Of a stretch of 64,000 bases of DNA, positions 49,526 through 62,013 are shown one piece after another. Position 1 is the stretch's first letter. The number at the start of each line of letters is the position of its first letter. Origin of the DNA: Gymnopilus junonius (Eukaryota; Basidiomycota; Agaricomycetes; Agaricales; Galerinaceae); the NCBI GenBank assembly GCA_015501075.1, contig JADNYJ010000038.1, positions 1 through 64,000 on the forward strand, in the 5' to 3' direction. Under the pieces are notes generated by a model. That model did not search any database, had not been told where the DNA came from, and saw only the letters and a program-made list of their open reading frames with translations. The position numbers were made by a program, and so were the translations under genes.

Positions 49526-50111
49526 ATGGCAGAAGATAACTCTACTAAAGGCAAAAATTCGCTCCTCGATAACGAGGGTAACATCAGTGAAAAGGTGCGA
49601 GTAGTCCATATAACATTTCACAGGTTATCAATAGACTTTGACTAGTGAATTTCGTCAGTTGGAGTCCTGCTTAAAGCATATTTTTGCCAAGTACTGTTCT
49701 CCCCCTCTACAACTATCCTCCGACGATAGCGACTATACATTACTCTCCCCACCGCCTGACGCCTATCTTACAGAAGAGGGCCTTCAAAAGTGGGCATTGG
49801 ATACCAACGGAACCCCCTTCTCAGAAGAAACAAAGGAGGAAGTGATTGAATCTTTTGATGTTACCGACAACGGTGAACTGACGTATGCAAAATGTATTCA
49901 TTCTCTTCAAGCAAGCTTGGCTGACTTGGTACAGGTTTATGGGATTTTTCCAACTATATCAACTGCAAACCGAAAATGACGAAGAGGAAACCTGGAAAGA
50001 TCTGGTACGATCATGGTACATTTCGCATGATAAAACATACTGAAAGCCACTTTCGTTTAGCAAAAGCATGGCTTTGACAGAAATCTTAACCTTGTTAAGA
50101 AGACCGCATGA
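49526..50111 (+). CDS. Small EF-hand-like protein
   Basis: Four exons give about 150 residues: MAEDNSTKGKNSLLDNEGNI, then EFRQLESCLKHIFAKYC, a Ser/Pro spacer, YLTEEGLQKWALDTNGTPFS with EETKEEVIES, and the loop DVTDNGELTFMGFFQLYQL. The D-x-(T)-D-x-G-x-L-x-x-x-x-F pattern resembles a single EF-hand calcium loop with its flanking helices. An acidic segment TENDEEETWKDL precedes the C-terminus QKHGFDRNLNLVKKTA. No specific family was recognised. The start is head-to-head with PRP28 (152 bases). The EF-hand reading is moderately secure; calcium binding is inference. Confidence 0.7.
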
Positions 50112-50513
50112 ATAACAAACGCACTTGGATCTCAAAAATTACATCAGAGAGAGAGCTAGACTACTCTTTCTCTTCATTTCGAGTAAGTTGCATAAATCTT
50201 GTCTATATGGTATCTACCGCAAGAGGAAGCAAGACACTATTTTTCTATCCACGAGAAAAGGACGGATATGTGTAAGCAGATGCTCCTTTTCTCGCCATGC
50301 AACCAATTGTGTCTGTGGGCTGTATATGTGCAATGGAATACAATCCACTTACTTTAATGGATCATTTCAGTTGATATGAGCAACGCTACTCTGCATCTTG
50401 TAGGAAACTGAGTTTTCGTTGAATAATAACAAAAACAGATCACGTATCTAGTTTGCATACTAAATGAAAATATTCACCAATATCGTGCCTTGCATGAAAC
50501 AACCTGCAAAGAT
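50112..50513. other. Short intergenic region
   Basis: 3' regions of two convergent genes. Nothing recognised. Confidence 0.45.
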
Positions 50514-51340
50514 TCACTGAGTTCTCAGCCTTAATTTCCACAATTCAACGTCGTCCCATTCCGATTTATCCCATTGAGCGCTTTTCTCGACGATTTTTGC
50601 GACCTTTTTGTGGGGTATTCGTTCAACGGAGAATTGCCACTTTTCCTTGGCATTTTCAAGGAGTTGATCAATCAGTTCCGGATCACGTCGCTCAATACAG
50701 AGAAGGATGGGTGGAAATCGAGAAGTGGAAGACTTCGATAGGGCGCTCAGGGCGTGCAAAGTGCGTAGCATGGGTTCAAGAAGTTCCGTTGAATAGATAG
50801 TGTCTGCTGAAACTATAAGATCGAATGGTGGTCTGATCAAGCCCTGGGCCTCAGCAAGATGGGGAAGAGACTGGTCCCAAAACCATTTGTCAGGAGGGAC
50901 TAGCCAATCAAGCTCTCTAATCTGGATTTTTCCAGAGCCGGAAGGGAGGGCGGACAGATTGTTTTTAACATTCTTCTCGAGGACGGAAGATATTACATGA
51001 CGAAGATCGGTGGCAAGTAGGTCCCATCCCAAAGAGCTCAAAGCAAGTCTGATGAACAAGGGTGTATCATTATAGGTGATTAACATACGCATCATATGAC
51101 GTACGCAGTCAGACCTATGCCACTTCCCAGCTCAATTGCTCGTGGTGGACGAGATGAACCTTGAGGTCTTAACTTGTGTTGCTCTTGAGCGAGGTACATT
51201 GCCAGACATTGACCTCCAAGCCACAAAGCAGTTCCATTTGATATGCCGTCATTAACCTGTGTGAGAGTAAAAGTAGAAGAAAGAAAAGGATAAGAAAGAA
51301 GAGAGATGTGCTTTGTGAAGTGGGCAGGCTGGGCAGACAT
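50514..51340 (-). CDS. METTL21/EFM-type protein lysine methyltransferase
   Basis: Seven-beta-strand methyltransferase of the METTL21/EFM6 group, which methylates lysines in translation factors and chaperones. Joined exons start MSAQPAHFTKHISLLS. NGTALWLGGQCLAMYLAQ leads to SAM motif I RAIELGSGIGLTA. LGWDLLATDLRHVI is the acidic-loop strand and KIQIRELDW the next. PFDLIVSADTIYSTELLEPM is the motif equivalent to the (D/A)xxY post-II region of this group. A strand ILLCIERRDPELIDQLLENA follows. One intron splits after the SAM glycine loop. About 255 residues. The exact substrate cannot be read from sequence; yeast EFM6 targets EF1A. Confidence 0.85.
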
Positions 51341-51524
51341 GATCGGATGTCAAGTTCAAGTTCCAAATTAGTACATACTTGTTTGGATCGAAAGACGTCG
51401 CAACTCCGTCCTCGTGTTCTCCTCGCTCCCCGTCGTCCTCATCGTCCCTTAGCCAGGCCTGTCCGTCGTGCTGCCCGTCGGCCTCAGGGGTTATACCCAC
51501 AGCTCCCTTTCGTTTGCTAGTGAC

Positions 51525-54500
51525 ATGAAGGCCTTTTTCCATCGCCTCCATCTCGGTGGTGGAGGTAAGGACAAGGATCGAGAGAGCATCAATTCCCCCA
51601 AAGAGAAATTCCCCCCACTCCCGTCATGGCCACCCCAGGAAGCCCACAGACCGACCTCTACATCCACGCCCACATCAATATCCTCGTTTAAGCCACTCCC
51701 TGAACTTGTTCCAGCACAATTATCGTCACAACTTGCCACCCGTCCCCTACCCTTGGAACCATCCCCATCACCTTCGCAACCTGATTTTCGTTCCAATGCA
51801 AGCTCTTCTTCTCCAAAGCAAGCACTGGCACCCATTCAAGCTGAAGAAATCTCTCAAGAATCGTCTGAGAACACTTCGGAATCAGCTGGGCGTAGCTCCC
51901 GGAAAACGAATGGTTCCCTTTCTACCAGTGCTGTAGCTGACGTACAGAAGAAAGTCGCATTCATTTCTCCTCCCCAAACCCCAGTCGAGTTCGATCGAGT
52001 TCTCGATGCACCCAATAACGGCACTCCTGCGCCTGCCCAGGGACCTTTGAAAACAACGGTATCGCGCTTCCAGGCCGTCTACGGCAAGGTATCTGTTACA
52101 GCTGGCGCTTCCTCTTCAAAGATCGATGTCGGTACAACAGGAAAGGCAACTGCCAAAGCGACGTCGACACGTACTGCTTCTCCTTACCTCCAGAAATCAT
52201 TCGAAGGCGGATCTGCCCACTCCCTCCGTTCCGGGACTCCATACTCTCAAATGTCGAATAATACTAGTACAACTCACATCCTTTCTGCGCAGTCCTGGAG
52301 TGAAGTGACTGAGGATGATCTTGTCTCTCATATTGGTATGCGCGAAAGGACGCGGCAAGAAGTATTATTCGAAATAATTTCTAGTGAAGAAAGGTGCGCT
52401 TCACGGCTTACTATAATTAATGATTGATTTACTTTTAGTAAAGATATGTTCAAGAACTTGTGAAAATGAAAGATAGCTTCATTGATCCTCTCCTTCATCC
52501 ATATTCCGTGGCATCTGCTTCCATGGCTTCCACACCTAATCTGGACTATGATTACTACCGTTCGGATTCACCCTTTGAGTCAACAGACGACCTTCCCCCT
52601 ATTGCAGCGCGTTTTATGTCTCCGACTCCCTCGATGAACCCTCCCCCGTCTTCCCCTCGACATGTGCCGAACGTTGACGGCGACTCTCTTGAAACAGAAG
52701 ACGAGGAAGAGGCCACAGACCAGGCGGGCAAGTTGTACGAGACCTCGAGAAGGCCAGGGACAAGTACCGCATCGCGCAGCGATCATCCCCGTTCTCCGTA
52801 CCGCATTGGTGCGACCAGGTCTACAGGTCGCTCCAGCGGTATATCAGTTCCATTTCCATCTCGATCACACCATTCTCTTCCAGCCGTTCCTCGCAATCCG
52901 TTATCAACTTCTACACATTCTCTGGGCCGTCAGTCTGTATTAATTGAGCGAGAGCGTGAACGTGAACGTGATCGCAAATACAGCCAAGGACAAGGCGACT
53001 CACCTGGCAAAGGCATGCTCAGGAAGATCAGACGAAGTCAAACGGCAACGGATGGGATCCTTGGCAATGCCATAGCCCCTCATCAACTGCCAGAAGATTT
53101 ACGGATCTGCCTTGAGGTGATAGACAGTGGTGTATTTGATGGTCACAAGAGGCTCTCGGAGGCTCTGAAGAAGCGTTACGATGACCAATTTCCACTTGTC
53201 AGGTCCCTTGCTGATGTCTTTGTGTCTAATGTGAGTATTGATTATATTCATGTAAGCAGGGCTTGATTGACATGCATCTTTTGGCAGTCTGACATATTCC
53301 ATGGCTATGCAACCTACGTCCTTCACCTTGAAAGGGCGCTAGAACAGGTCGATGCTGCTCTCTCGAATCACTCTACCAAGAAGCCGAAAAAGCAGGATAC
53401 AGTAGAATGGCAAAAGGTCTGCAAGTTTCTTCAAAATTTGGAACAAACAGCAGCCGACAAGGGAGAGACTGGTCTGGCAATCACGCTCTCGAAACCATTC
53501 CAACGACTGCTCAAATACCCCTTACTCTTCCAAAATCTTCTATTTCACACAGATCCAAGTACGTTTGAATACGAAAGTACTCTGCAGATGGTAGCGGAAG
53601 TGGAAAACATCGTCAGGAGTATAGAAGATGAGAAGATTCAAAAGGAGGAGCGCGACAAAACGCGAGACGTCTTCGCCCGTATAGAAGGATTGGACAAAGT
53701 CCGCCAACTTGCTCTTCCCAAACCTTCCCGTGTTCTGTTAGAAGAGCGGGCCTGCAGTCTTGGATTAGGTTCTCTCAGTAGTTCCCCCAAAGCATCATCG
53801 CCACCCCCCGTTGCGGGTGCAAAAGGGGTGAAAGGAAAATCGTCCTTTAAGCGGCTCAGTGATGTTCTGTCTTCCAATGGAATTGGCGGAAAAAAGGACC
53901 TTTGGTTTGTTATTTTCAATGACGTTGTCCTTCAGTGCCAACGTACTGGAACAACTTCTTTACCCTTGGTGTCCTCTACCAATTCGCGGACAAATTCGTT
54001 GCCAGAACTTCAGGGCAAGGCCAAATACGCGACCACTGGTCGTCGGAATTCGACAACGAAACCACGTAACTTGTATAAATTTATCAAGGTTGGACTTTTA
54101 TTCATGTTCATTGTCATCCATGTCTGAAAGGATTGCAGATCGAGACATGGGCAATAGGAGATGTCCTACAACCCCGCGAAGGCGTAGTTTCCATGGAAGA
54201 GTGAGTTCCATTGTTCAATCGGTAGTCTCAATGTACTCAGTTTACGATAGCATGGCAAAATCACGAGCCCAGGCCCTATCAAGCCAGCCCAGAATTGTGC
54301 CGTTACCCGATGATGATGAACGCGATAACGGCGACGACTCCGACGACTCCGATAAGAAGAGTAAAATGAGCTTCTCTTACTGGGGTGCCGATAAAGTGAC
54401 CGTTCAAAAGCCTGTTATCAAAGGGCGTCCTGGTATCAATCCTAGGAGAGGTGGCGGTGTTGCTTCCTATGGTCGAGAATCGTCTGCGAATGCGAAGTTT

Positions 54501-54835
54501 GGAACACGGCTCGTGTCTGATGGGTCTTCGCATGCTCGCCCAGTAAGTCGTCGTACGACGACACCCACTCCAACTACTCGTCGTCAGCCTCCATCTGAAG
54601 AAGGACCCAATTATGCAAGAGCTACCATTACACGTCCTGCTTGGGACACCAGCACTCGGACTCCAGTCCCCAATATCCCCAGACGAACGCGAAATCCATC
54701 GCAAGCCAGCCCAGCCACGAGGACCCCCCTGACTAGTCCCAAGAATCCAGTAGCGTCACCCGTCCTTCTGAGGATTCTGGGGTTGGCCTATACCGTCGAG
54801 TGCTTGCTGACCCTTCCCTTAATAATAGTGCTTAA
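51525..54835 (+). CDS. Rho guanine nucleotide exchange factor (DH-PH), apparent 3' frameshift
   Basis: Activator of Rho-type GTPases. The start MKAFFHRLHLGGGGKDKD precedes 250 Ser/Pro-rich residues. The DH domain opens with RERTRQEVLFEIISSEERYV then LVKMKDSFIDPLLHP. It is then interrupted by about 200 Ser/Pro/Arg-rich residues before DLRICLEVIDSGVFDGHKRL, SDIFHGYATYVLHLERAL, ITLSKPFQRLLKYPLLFQNL (the most conserved DH helix) and VENIVRSIEDEKIQ. A split PH-like region follows (KDLWFVIFNDVVLQCQR; IETWAIGDVLQP). As sequenced the frame ends hydrophobic at 54839. One more A at 54741-54742 gives PKESSSVTRPSEDSG and DPSLNNSA ending at 54835, which looks natural. About five introns. Confidence 0.85.
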
Positions 54836-55138
54836 TTGACGTGCAGACCTCATTTGCTTTAACTCTCCAATTTATATACCTCTACACTAGTCCCTTCATT
54901 ATATATCCCTCAGTACTTCGTTTAGCTTTCCTTCATTTACGCCGCGGCTTCATGATGATGTTCTCAAGTGTTGACGCCACACTCCTTTCATATTTGTCTC
55001 AATAATTGCCTGTCAGGAAATGCCTTTTCACGCCGAATACCTTTTTGTTCTATTGCATCGTTTCTTATTTACGAAATTCTAGCTAGATCCAGTTGTATTA
55101 CCATCACACTCCTTTGATAATTTGATCCGCATTTGGAA
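54836..55138. other. 3' flanks of convergent genes
   Basis: T-rich non-coding sequence between the RhoGEF and asparagine synthetase. Nothing recognised. Confidence 0.45.
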
Positions 55139-57454
55139 TTAATCTGTCGAGTATGCTGCGTTGTGAATACTAACACTGCGACCACTGGGGTCGGAGGCGC
55201 ATCCCCAATCGCCTCGGGGAATCCACCTATATCCTTTCATGAAAAAGGCATTCATACAAAAAAAAAGCAATTCCATACCTGACAGCAGTCCTAGCCGCGG
55301 CTTCCGATGGGTACAGACCTATGAAACATAGTCACTTGAGGTGGCGAATATTGAATCAAAAATAAATCTTACCATCAAAGATATCACGAATTAGATAGGC
55401 CTCTTTGGTGTCAGGTACGTCAAACGCCCATCTCTCATCTCGCTTAGCAAAAGCCTCGTCTGAGACAGCTTCAGCCGCATGAGCCTTTATTCTATTGACA
55501 CGTAAGGGATGAAAAAGCCCTACTGACATAAGGTGCCTTACCCATCGATCCAGGAGTAGCCAACGCCGTCAGAGAATTGTTCCTTTTGACGCCACAAAAT
55601 AGAATGAGGGAGATATGGCTTTTCGAAAGCGATAATGAGCATGATTTATCCCGAAAAGGGGGGTTAAACGCACCTTTCCGCCAGGTGCACAGTCAAAAGC
55701 TTTTCTTAGGATGTACTGGAAACGTTGAAATATTTAGTTTTATTGGAAATGGCATTTGAATGATGTTTTGCACCTTCTCCATTTTCGGACAGCCGTCCTC
55801 ATCCACTAATTGTTCTGCTCCCTTGCTGAACATCTTTGCTTTGGGGTCAATGTTCATAGCAACCTCCAAGAAGGCTTTGTCGAGGAAAGGAACTCGGGCT
55901 TCGAGACCCCAAGCCATTGTTGATCTATTGCAATTCGTGTCAAACAACTAGAATAACTGCTTCAATTAATACCCACTTGTTTGCACGAAGACAGTCGGAA
56001 GTGTGCAAGTTTTTAACGCGACGGACGCACTCTTGGTGGAAAGAGTCAGGGTCAGGAGCCGCATGGAAATAAAGGTAGCCTGACATCGAGAGTAATAAGA
56101 AGAGCGTCACGAAGAAGTGTTGGGATATAACTAACCCCCAAAGATTTCATCACTTCCTTCGCCGCTCAGTACCATCTTGACGCCCATTGCCTTGATTTTC
56201 CTACTGAGAAGGTACATGGGGGTGCTGGCACGGACAGTGGTGACATCGTAAGTTTCCAAATGGTATATGACTTCAGGAAGTGCGTCCAGGCCTTCTTGGA
56301 CAGTAAATACGTATTCATGGTGAACGGTTCCTAGGAAGTGTGCAGCTTTTCTTGCAGCGAGAAGGTCAGGCGAGTTTTCCAACCCAATCGAGAAGGAATG
56401 TAGCTGAGGCCATGCGGCAAGGTTTGCTGCAGACATAGTAAATTATCAGCACGAAAAGGTGCAAAAACCTGCTTACCCTCCTCCTTGAGCAGTTGGCCTG
56501 TTGGTGTCGCCGGGCCGCTCGCAATTTCTTGCAATTTTTTCTTTCGAAGCTCGTATTGTGCTTGGGCAACCTTCTCTGTTTCTCTTGCTGCAATTGCAGC
56601 TATCAGACTGCTATCTAACCCTCCACTGAGCAGGACACCATAAGGTACCTCGGACATAAGTCTTTTGCGCACGGCAGCCTCCAAGGTTTCACGAATCAAT
56701 GTCAAATCGGGGGAAGTGGTGGGTATCGTGCCATCAGGCCCTTCCACATCACCGTTCCACCATGAAGGGTGATAATAGCGGGTAGTAGATTCATCCTTGC
56801 TGTCGTATACGTGACCGGGAGGGAATGAGATGATTTTATCACACTCGTCAGCCAAAGCCTTCAATTCCGAGGAAAAGAAAACGGCTCCAGGACGTTTCGA
56901 GCTCCAACCTTGATACAAGGTTGTGATACCAATGGGATCCCGAGCAGCGATGATTCGGGATGGAGACACAGATTCGTCGAGGAGAACAAAGGAAAACATG
57001 CCGTCAAGCAAGTCACACAAATTTTTATCATGTTTTCGATACTGCATGTTGTAAATAACGATGCTCGAACAAGAAGGAGTCATAACATACGAGGGGTATG
57101 ATGACCTCGCAATCGGAGTGCGTTTTGAACTTGGTGTCGGAGCCAAGGGTTGCACGAAGAGCGAGGTGATTGTAGATCTCACCGTTGACGGCAAGAGAAA
57201 TTTTTCCGTCGTCACTATATAGAGGTTGGGCACCAGTATCTGGAAGAAATGGGAAAGAGCATCGTGCACGACAAAAAAGGCCACTCACCGACGCCGACAA
57301 TTGCTAGTCGTTCATGAACGAGAATGGACTGTTGTCCAACATAGCATCCTGACCAGTCGGGACCACGATGGCGCTGTCTCTTTGAACAGGCAATAAAACG
57401 CACCCGATCGTTGGCGGGTTTATCAAGGCCGTGTACTGCGAATATACCACACAT
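55139..57454 (-). CDS. ASN1: Asparagine synthetase (glutamine-hydrolysing)
   Basis: Makes asparagine from aspartate, ATP and glutamine. It begins [11 protein letters not shown] with the catalytic Cys2 of the glutaminase domain, then [29 protein letters not shown], and [12 protein letters not shown] with [11 protein letters not shown]. The synthetase domain has the PP-loop [52 protein letters not shown], the exon [20 protein letters not shown] and the late block [12 protein letters not shown]. The last exon [17 protein letters not shown] ends at TAA 55139-55141. About ten introns. All exons join in frame as far as checked. Cytosolic. Confidence 0.95.
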
Positions 57455-57805
57455 ACTGGGACGTGAATAAGAGGAAGAAAGTAGAAGGAAAAGAAAGGAA
57501 AAGAGGCAGGGCCCATTGTGATATGACTCGACGATCGGCGGATAAAATATAGATGATCATTCCTGATCCGGCCTTTGCCTCGGCGTCTATGCGGGCTGTT
57601 GGCAGTGAGCTGTCCACTTGTACTTCACACCTGACGCGTGTATTGATTTCCCATTTACCACCCACACGGAGCATTCCATGATAAGAGACTGTAAAAAGCC
57701 CTCTCTCTCAGGCTTAACATCGCATCATCGGCTCATAAATCCGACTGACCCTCACCTCCAAAATACAAGATATACAGGTATTCAGGAATCAATGATACCC
57801 TAGAA
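57455..57805. other. Promoter of ASN1 and 3' flank of the minus-strand gene
   Basis: Upstream region of asparagine synthetase. No element assigned. Confidence 0.4.
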
Positions 57806-58731
57806 TTATGCAACAACGAGCTTCACAACATCCCCTACTCTTTGCAGACCTTTGAACCAAACCTTGCCCAGTAAAAAATCAATTTTTTTGACCCCTTGGT
57901 TTCTTAACATCAGTTCAGCGGTTGGAACAGCCCGACACCTCTTCGTGTATGCCCTTGAGACCAACTGTACTGCCTCTGGCGTCAAGGTCGCCCAGTCCAT
58001 TTGCGATATCCGCATCTGTAGGGCATTGTAGATCGCGCTCAAGACATCGCCGACTGTGATTGGAGGTGGCGTGACTGAATGTCCGGGAGGTGCATTATAA
58101 GTCATGTCAATAGGCCAATTGGGAATAAGATCGCAGACGATATGGAGCCTGGATATCGGAGGTTGCGTCGCTAATCGATCCAACTCCTCTAGACTAACAA
58201 GCACAGTATGATTATCCCAACGTATCGCAAGGGCTGGAATTGCGGAGATGAAAGATCAAGGATTAATTCCGATCGGTAATGCTCTGCATTTAACCATGGA
58301 TGCAGGAACAGTTGTTGGGTTGGCACGTACGGTCCGTAAGGGGTCGCAGATTGCCATGGATTGGTTGGACCTGGGAAGGGGTTATAACCTGCGTCTGAGC
58401 GAGACCTTTGGCGGCGGGGAAGACGAAGCCACGGTGTATTAGTCTCAGGGGCAGTGTCACCATTCCAAGATCCTCTTCGCTCTCTTCTTGCGTACGGATC
58501 AGGTGCGTACAAGTATCCATCAGGGGCGTTAGGATAGAAAGTTGTTAAGGGGGAGTTGGGTAGATTAGGGGAGGGAGGAAGGGATGCTGCCTGCGTATAA
58601 GGGGAACGATATGGAGAGTTATTGAGAGGCAATTCAGGAATAAATGGCGATGCTTGCTGATTGCAAGACAGCGCAGCATATGGACTGCTAAAATAATCAA
58701 CCTGCGGGGTATAGACGTATGGACCGCTCAT
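57806..58731 (-). CDS. DUF6699-like protein, apparent frameshift
   Basis: A Tyr/Pro/Ser-rich N-terminus (MSGPYVYTPQVDYFSSPYAA) precedes a globular domain starting FLHPWLNAEHYRSELILDLS. This L-H-P-x-L ... (W/L)DL(S) opening, with a second half ELDRLATQPPISRLHIVCDL and the Trp-Pro-(I/V) pattern NWPIDMT, matches the DUF6699 domain expanded in mushrooms. Helices VGDVLSAIYNALQMRIS and LVSRAYTKRCRA and a C-terminal strand VWFKGLQRVGDVVKLVVA follow. As sequenced the two halves are in different frames; one more T at plus-strand AA 58219-58220 joins them as PLRYVWDNHTVLVSLEELD. No intron is needed. Function unknown. Confidence 0.75.
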
Positions 58732-59056
58732 GATAGATCCAACTACGAAAGATATTAGAGGCTAGATTTGAACTGATATGATTTGAACGGCAAGTTTGAC
58801 CCTTGCATGTATGGCGCGCGTCTAAAAAATAGGCGTGAGAGTGCCCGAGATTGGAATTCAATGTATATCGGAGAAAAATAGGTGCTATCGCAGCAGAAGA
58901 CAGTTCAAAGAATTATCAGCAGCAGTCATCAGTCAGAGATGGGCGTCAATTTGATTTCCAATTCCGTTCCCGCTAGACATTCCCACGCCGCTGCGGTTTC
59001 TTACAATGATCATAGACTCCCACTTTAAAGGCTCATAGCAGTCCTTTCTTTGCGAC
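58732..59056. promoter_or_regulatory. Head-to-head promoter of DUF6699-like gene and syntaxin 2
   Basis: A 325-base divergent region, no element assigned. Confidence 0.4.
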
Positions 59057-60380
59057 ATGGCATACAGAGATCGACTTACGGCCTCCAGAGTTTGTCGCGC
59101 ACAATTATAAATTCATATCTTCCCTCATATTCCTTTCACAGGCACAACGCGGTCAAGCCTACGAACTGTCCAACATCCCGACAGCAGCTCCTCAGAGTTT
59201 GGATGGCGACTTTGCAGACCTATCCGCATTTCTGGCAGAGGTTCTCTCGGCCGTTTCCCAGTGGTTACCTTTTTTGACCTTAATGCCTTTCAGGACTCTT
59301 CTATCCAAGAAGACATTCAACATGTCAGAGAAAGTATATTCAAAATTTCTGCCCTGCGCACTCAGACCTTAGAAGCTGTCGGAGACCAGTCACCTTCAGG
59401 TTCGGGTAGGATCGAAGCTCTGACATCCGAGACGCGCGACACGCTCCAGAATTTGAAGAATAGAATCAGTCGCCTGGATAGCTCTCGAGGGAGGCAGGAT
59501 GCACAACTTCGAAACAATAGAGTATGTGCGCTATATGATGGGAAACAGACTTCCTCTGACTCAGACCCGATTTAACAAAGATAGATTTCCTGCGTAAAAA
59601 ATTCCTCGAAGTGCTGCAAGACTATCAACGTGAGGAACAGGAGAGCAGGATAAAATCCAGGCAAAGAATTGAGCGACAATTGCTCATAGGTGAGATTCTC
59701 TCCGCCAACATCTGATTCCCCCCTCTAAATGATGAGCCTATATTCAGTGAAGCCGGATGCCACATCAGAGGAGATTAACAGGGCTGTTGACGATGGTGAA
59801 CAGCAAGTATTCGCTCGAGCAGTCAGTGATGTTCTGCCATCTCTTGTTTGCCCTTTTACTAAGAGATGTCGAACCAGCTGACGCTGTCTACACGTTATGG
59901 GGAATCTCGAGCGGCTTATCGAGAAGTTGAAGAACGCCAGGAAGATTTGAAGAGAGTCGAAAGGACCTTGGCAGAATTGGCCCAATTATTTACAGATGTA
60001 CGTTTCCTATCGGTAAACAGTCCGAACAGAGCTGACGGTCGTCTTTACTCCAGATGGCTACTATCGTCGAGCAGCATGATCCCGTCATCAAGGAAATTGA
60101 GGCCACTGCAGCGGACGTAAATGTAAACACTGAAAAGGGGTAAGCATAAATGTCTTCATATGCTTCGCTCGGCATTGAAAGAAATGCAGTTTAGAAAACA
60201 CTGAAAAAGCGGTCAAACATGGTATTAAACGTCGCAGAACATATTATATTCTATCACTCATGAAGAATTCTAGCACGATCATATCGCAGAGGTCGATGGA
60301 TTTGCTTTTTCGTCTTCCTCGTTTTGATAGCCGTGCTTGCGCTAATTCTTGGACTCGTCTTTGGGCTGCAAAAGCACTAG
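59057..60380 (+). CDS. Second Sso1-type syntaxin with an altered 0-layer
   Basis: Paralogue of the syntaxin at 6501-7952, with the same layout. N-terminus MAYRDRLTASRAQ (compare MARDRLAAMRAQ), Habc helices (IQEDIQHVRESIFKISALRT, TLQNLKNRISRLDSSR, KKFLEVLQDYQREEQESR) and SESRAAYREV-like SNARE lead-in GESRAAYREVEERQEDL. In the SNARE core, LAELAQLFTDMATIVEQHDP aligns with LFNDMSVLVEQQDE of the paralogue and with syntaxin 1. His therefore replaces the 0-layer Gln, and Pro follows two residues on. TEKAVKH and a basic stretch YRRGRW lead into the anchor ICFFVFLVLIAVLALILGLV. TAG at 60378-60380. Two inferred introns use GTTTGT and GTTCTC donors, less usual than elsewhere. Confidence 0.88.
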
Positions 60381-60739
60381 TGTGTTGCCTTTCTGGATAT
60401 CTGCCAATGCGTATCTGCTTATCCGGATCCTGTCACCGGCTTTTTATAATCTTCGATTGCTCCAGTTTAGCTCTGTATTTTTACCACATACATAACTGTA
60501 CATTATTTTATCGTAATAATCCTTTGTCATGCAGCCGAGACTGTGCGGGCCGTTGTCTAGTTTGCACAAGTGTCCCTGCATCACTAACCATCACGAACGG
60601 CGGTATAGAACGGCTTATTCTCTGGCCACCCACGATCCCCACAAGTCCGCCAACGTGATACGCTCTGTTTCAGCTCGTGGACTTATTGAATCGTCCCTCC
60701 AACATCTCTGAACTCAGCCACTGTGACACAACGTCTGAC
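60381..60739. other. Intergenic before PIS1
   Basis: 3' region of the syntaxin and promoter of PIS1. Nothing recognised. Confidence 0.4.
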
Positions 60740-61745
60740 ATGGCAAAATCAACCACGACGCGTCGACGAAGGCCTTCTATTGTCGACGCCAAACAGGCTG
60801 TGGACCTTGCTACTGCGCAGTCTTATTCTGAGAACGTCTTCTTTTTCGTACCGAATCTCATTGGCAAGTTTATACTACTCTTTGGTCGCATGCCACTAAT
60901 GTTTCTCAAGGTTATACGCGCGTCATCATGGCTGGGTTATCATTACATTACATGAGCTACCATCCGATATACTGCACATTATTATATGGGGTGTCTTGTT
61001 TGTTGGATGCAGTGGATGGAATGGCAGCGCGAGCTTTGAAGCAGACATCCAAGTTTGGTGCGGTTCTAGATATGGTCACTGACCGGTATGTCTCCTTATA
61101 CACCATAACATGCTCTTGCACTGTTTGACTGCTTATACAGTTGTACGACATCGTGCTTGTTGTGCTACCTTTCAGCGGCCTATCCGAGTTATTCGATACT
61201 TTTCCAATTTCTCATTGCGCTTGATTTTAGCAGCCATTACATGCACATGTACAGGTATAAACAAGTCTTTCCTTCAAGAACTTTCACTTACAAACAGTAT
61301 TCGTTATCTCAAGCTCTTTGGTTACTGGTTCTGTGAGTCATAAATTGGTCACTAGCGACGTCAGTCGTATTCTTTCACTGTATTACAATGATTCGGTACA
61401 GTCAATGCTACCCTCCTTATACTATTTCAATTGACATTTTCCTCTTGACAGCGAGTACTGTTCTTTTTCTGTGCAGGCAACGAGCTATTTTTCGTTTCTC
61501 TCTACCTTATGAAATGGACGACGGCTCCCAGCGGTCTGCCTTTCCTTGAACATTATACGTATCCCCAAATCATGGCCAGCCTTACCTTTTTGATCTTTCT
61601 CGCCAAGAACATCATCAATGTCATCCAATTATGGAAAGCTTCGAAGATTCTCGTAGGCGTTGATTTGGCAGAGAGGGCTGCAGCACGGGTAGCAGAGGCG
61701 AAGAAAGTAGACTCCGGAGAGAAGCAGATCAATCATAGCTCCTGA
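60740..61745 (+). CDS. PIS1: CDP-diacylglycerol-inositol 3-phosphatidyltransferase
   Basis: Phosphatidylinositol synthase of the ER membrane. The start MAKSTTTRRRRPSIVDAKQA precedes NVFFFVPNLIG and a membrane span. The CDP-alcohol phosphotransferase signature is complete: LLDAVDGMAARALKQTSKFG then AVLDMVTDR, i.e. D-G-x2-A-R-x8-G-x3-D-x3-D with the metal-binding Asp residues. Later exons give CLLCYLSAAYPSYSILFQFL, SSHYMHMY, VLFFFCAGNELFFVSLY and LEHYTYPQIMASLTFLIFLA with KNIINVIQLWKASKILVGVD. The C-terminus is hydrophilic, ending NHSS. About six introns; the exons near 61240-61440 are the least certain. Confidence 0.92.
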
Positions 61746-62013
61746 ATACTGCCGGCCGAAAAGTATTCGCTATAGTTATATATCATATTCTCGAGGTATA
61801 CTATGAGGACACACTATATAATCTAATTCTTTTATCTTCTCGGAGTTGAATAGTTTTGATTCTTTGAACAGAATACTTAAGTTCTGCATTTGGCACCACG
61901 TGACACGTTCGTCATCTGTACAAGTCAGTGTTAAATGAGTTTTCTCGATTGAATTTGGACCCTTTCTTCGCTGTCTTCTCCTTTGGTTCTTACAGAACTT
62001 TTAGGTCTTCTGA
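61746..62013. other. Intergenic before the last gene
   Basis: Contains CACGTG near 61898, a generic E-box. Otherwise nothing recognised. Confidence 0.35.
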
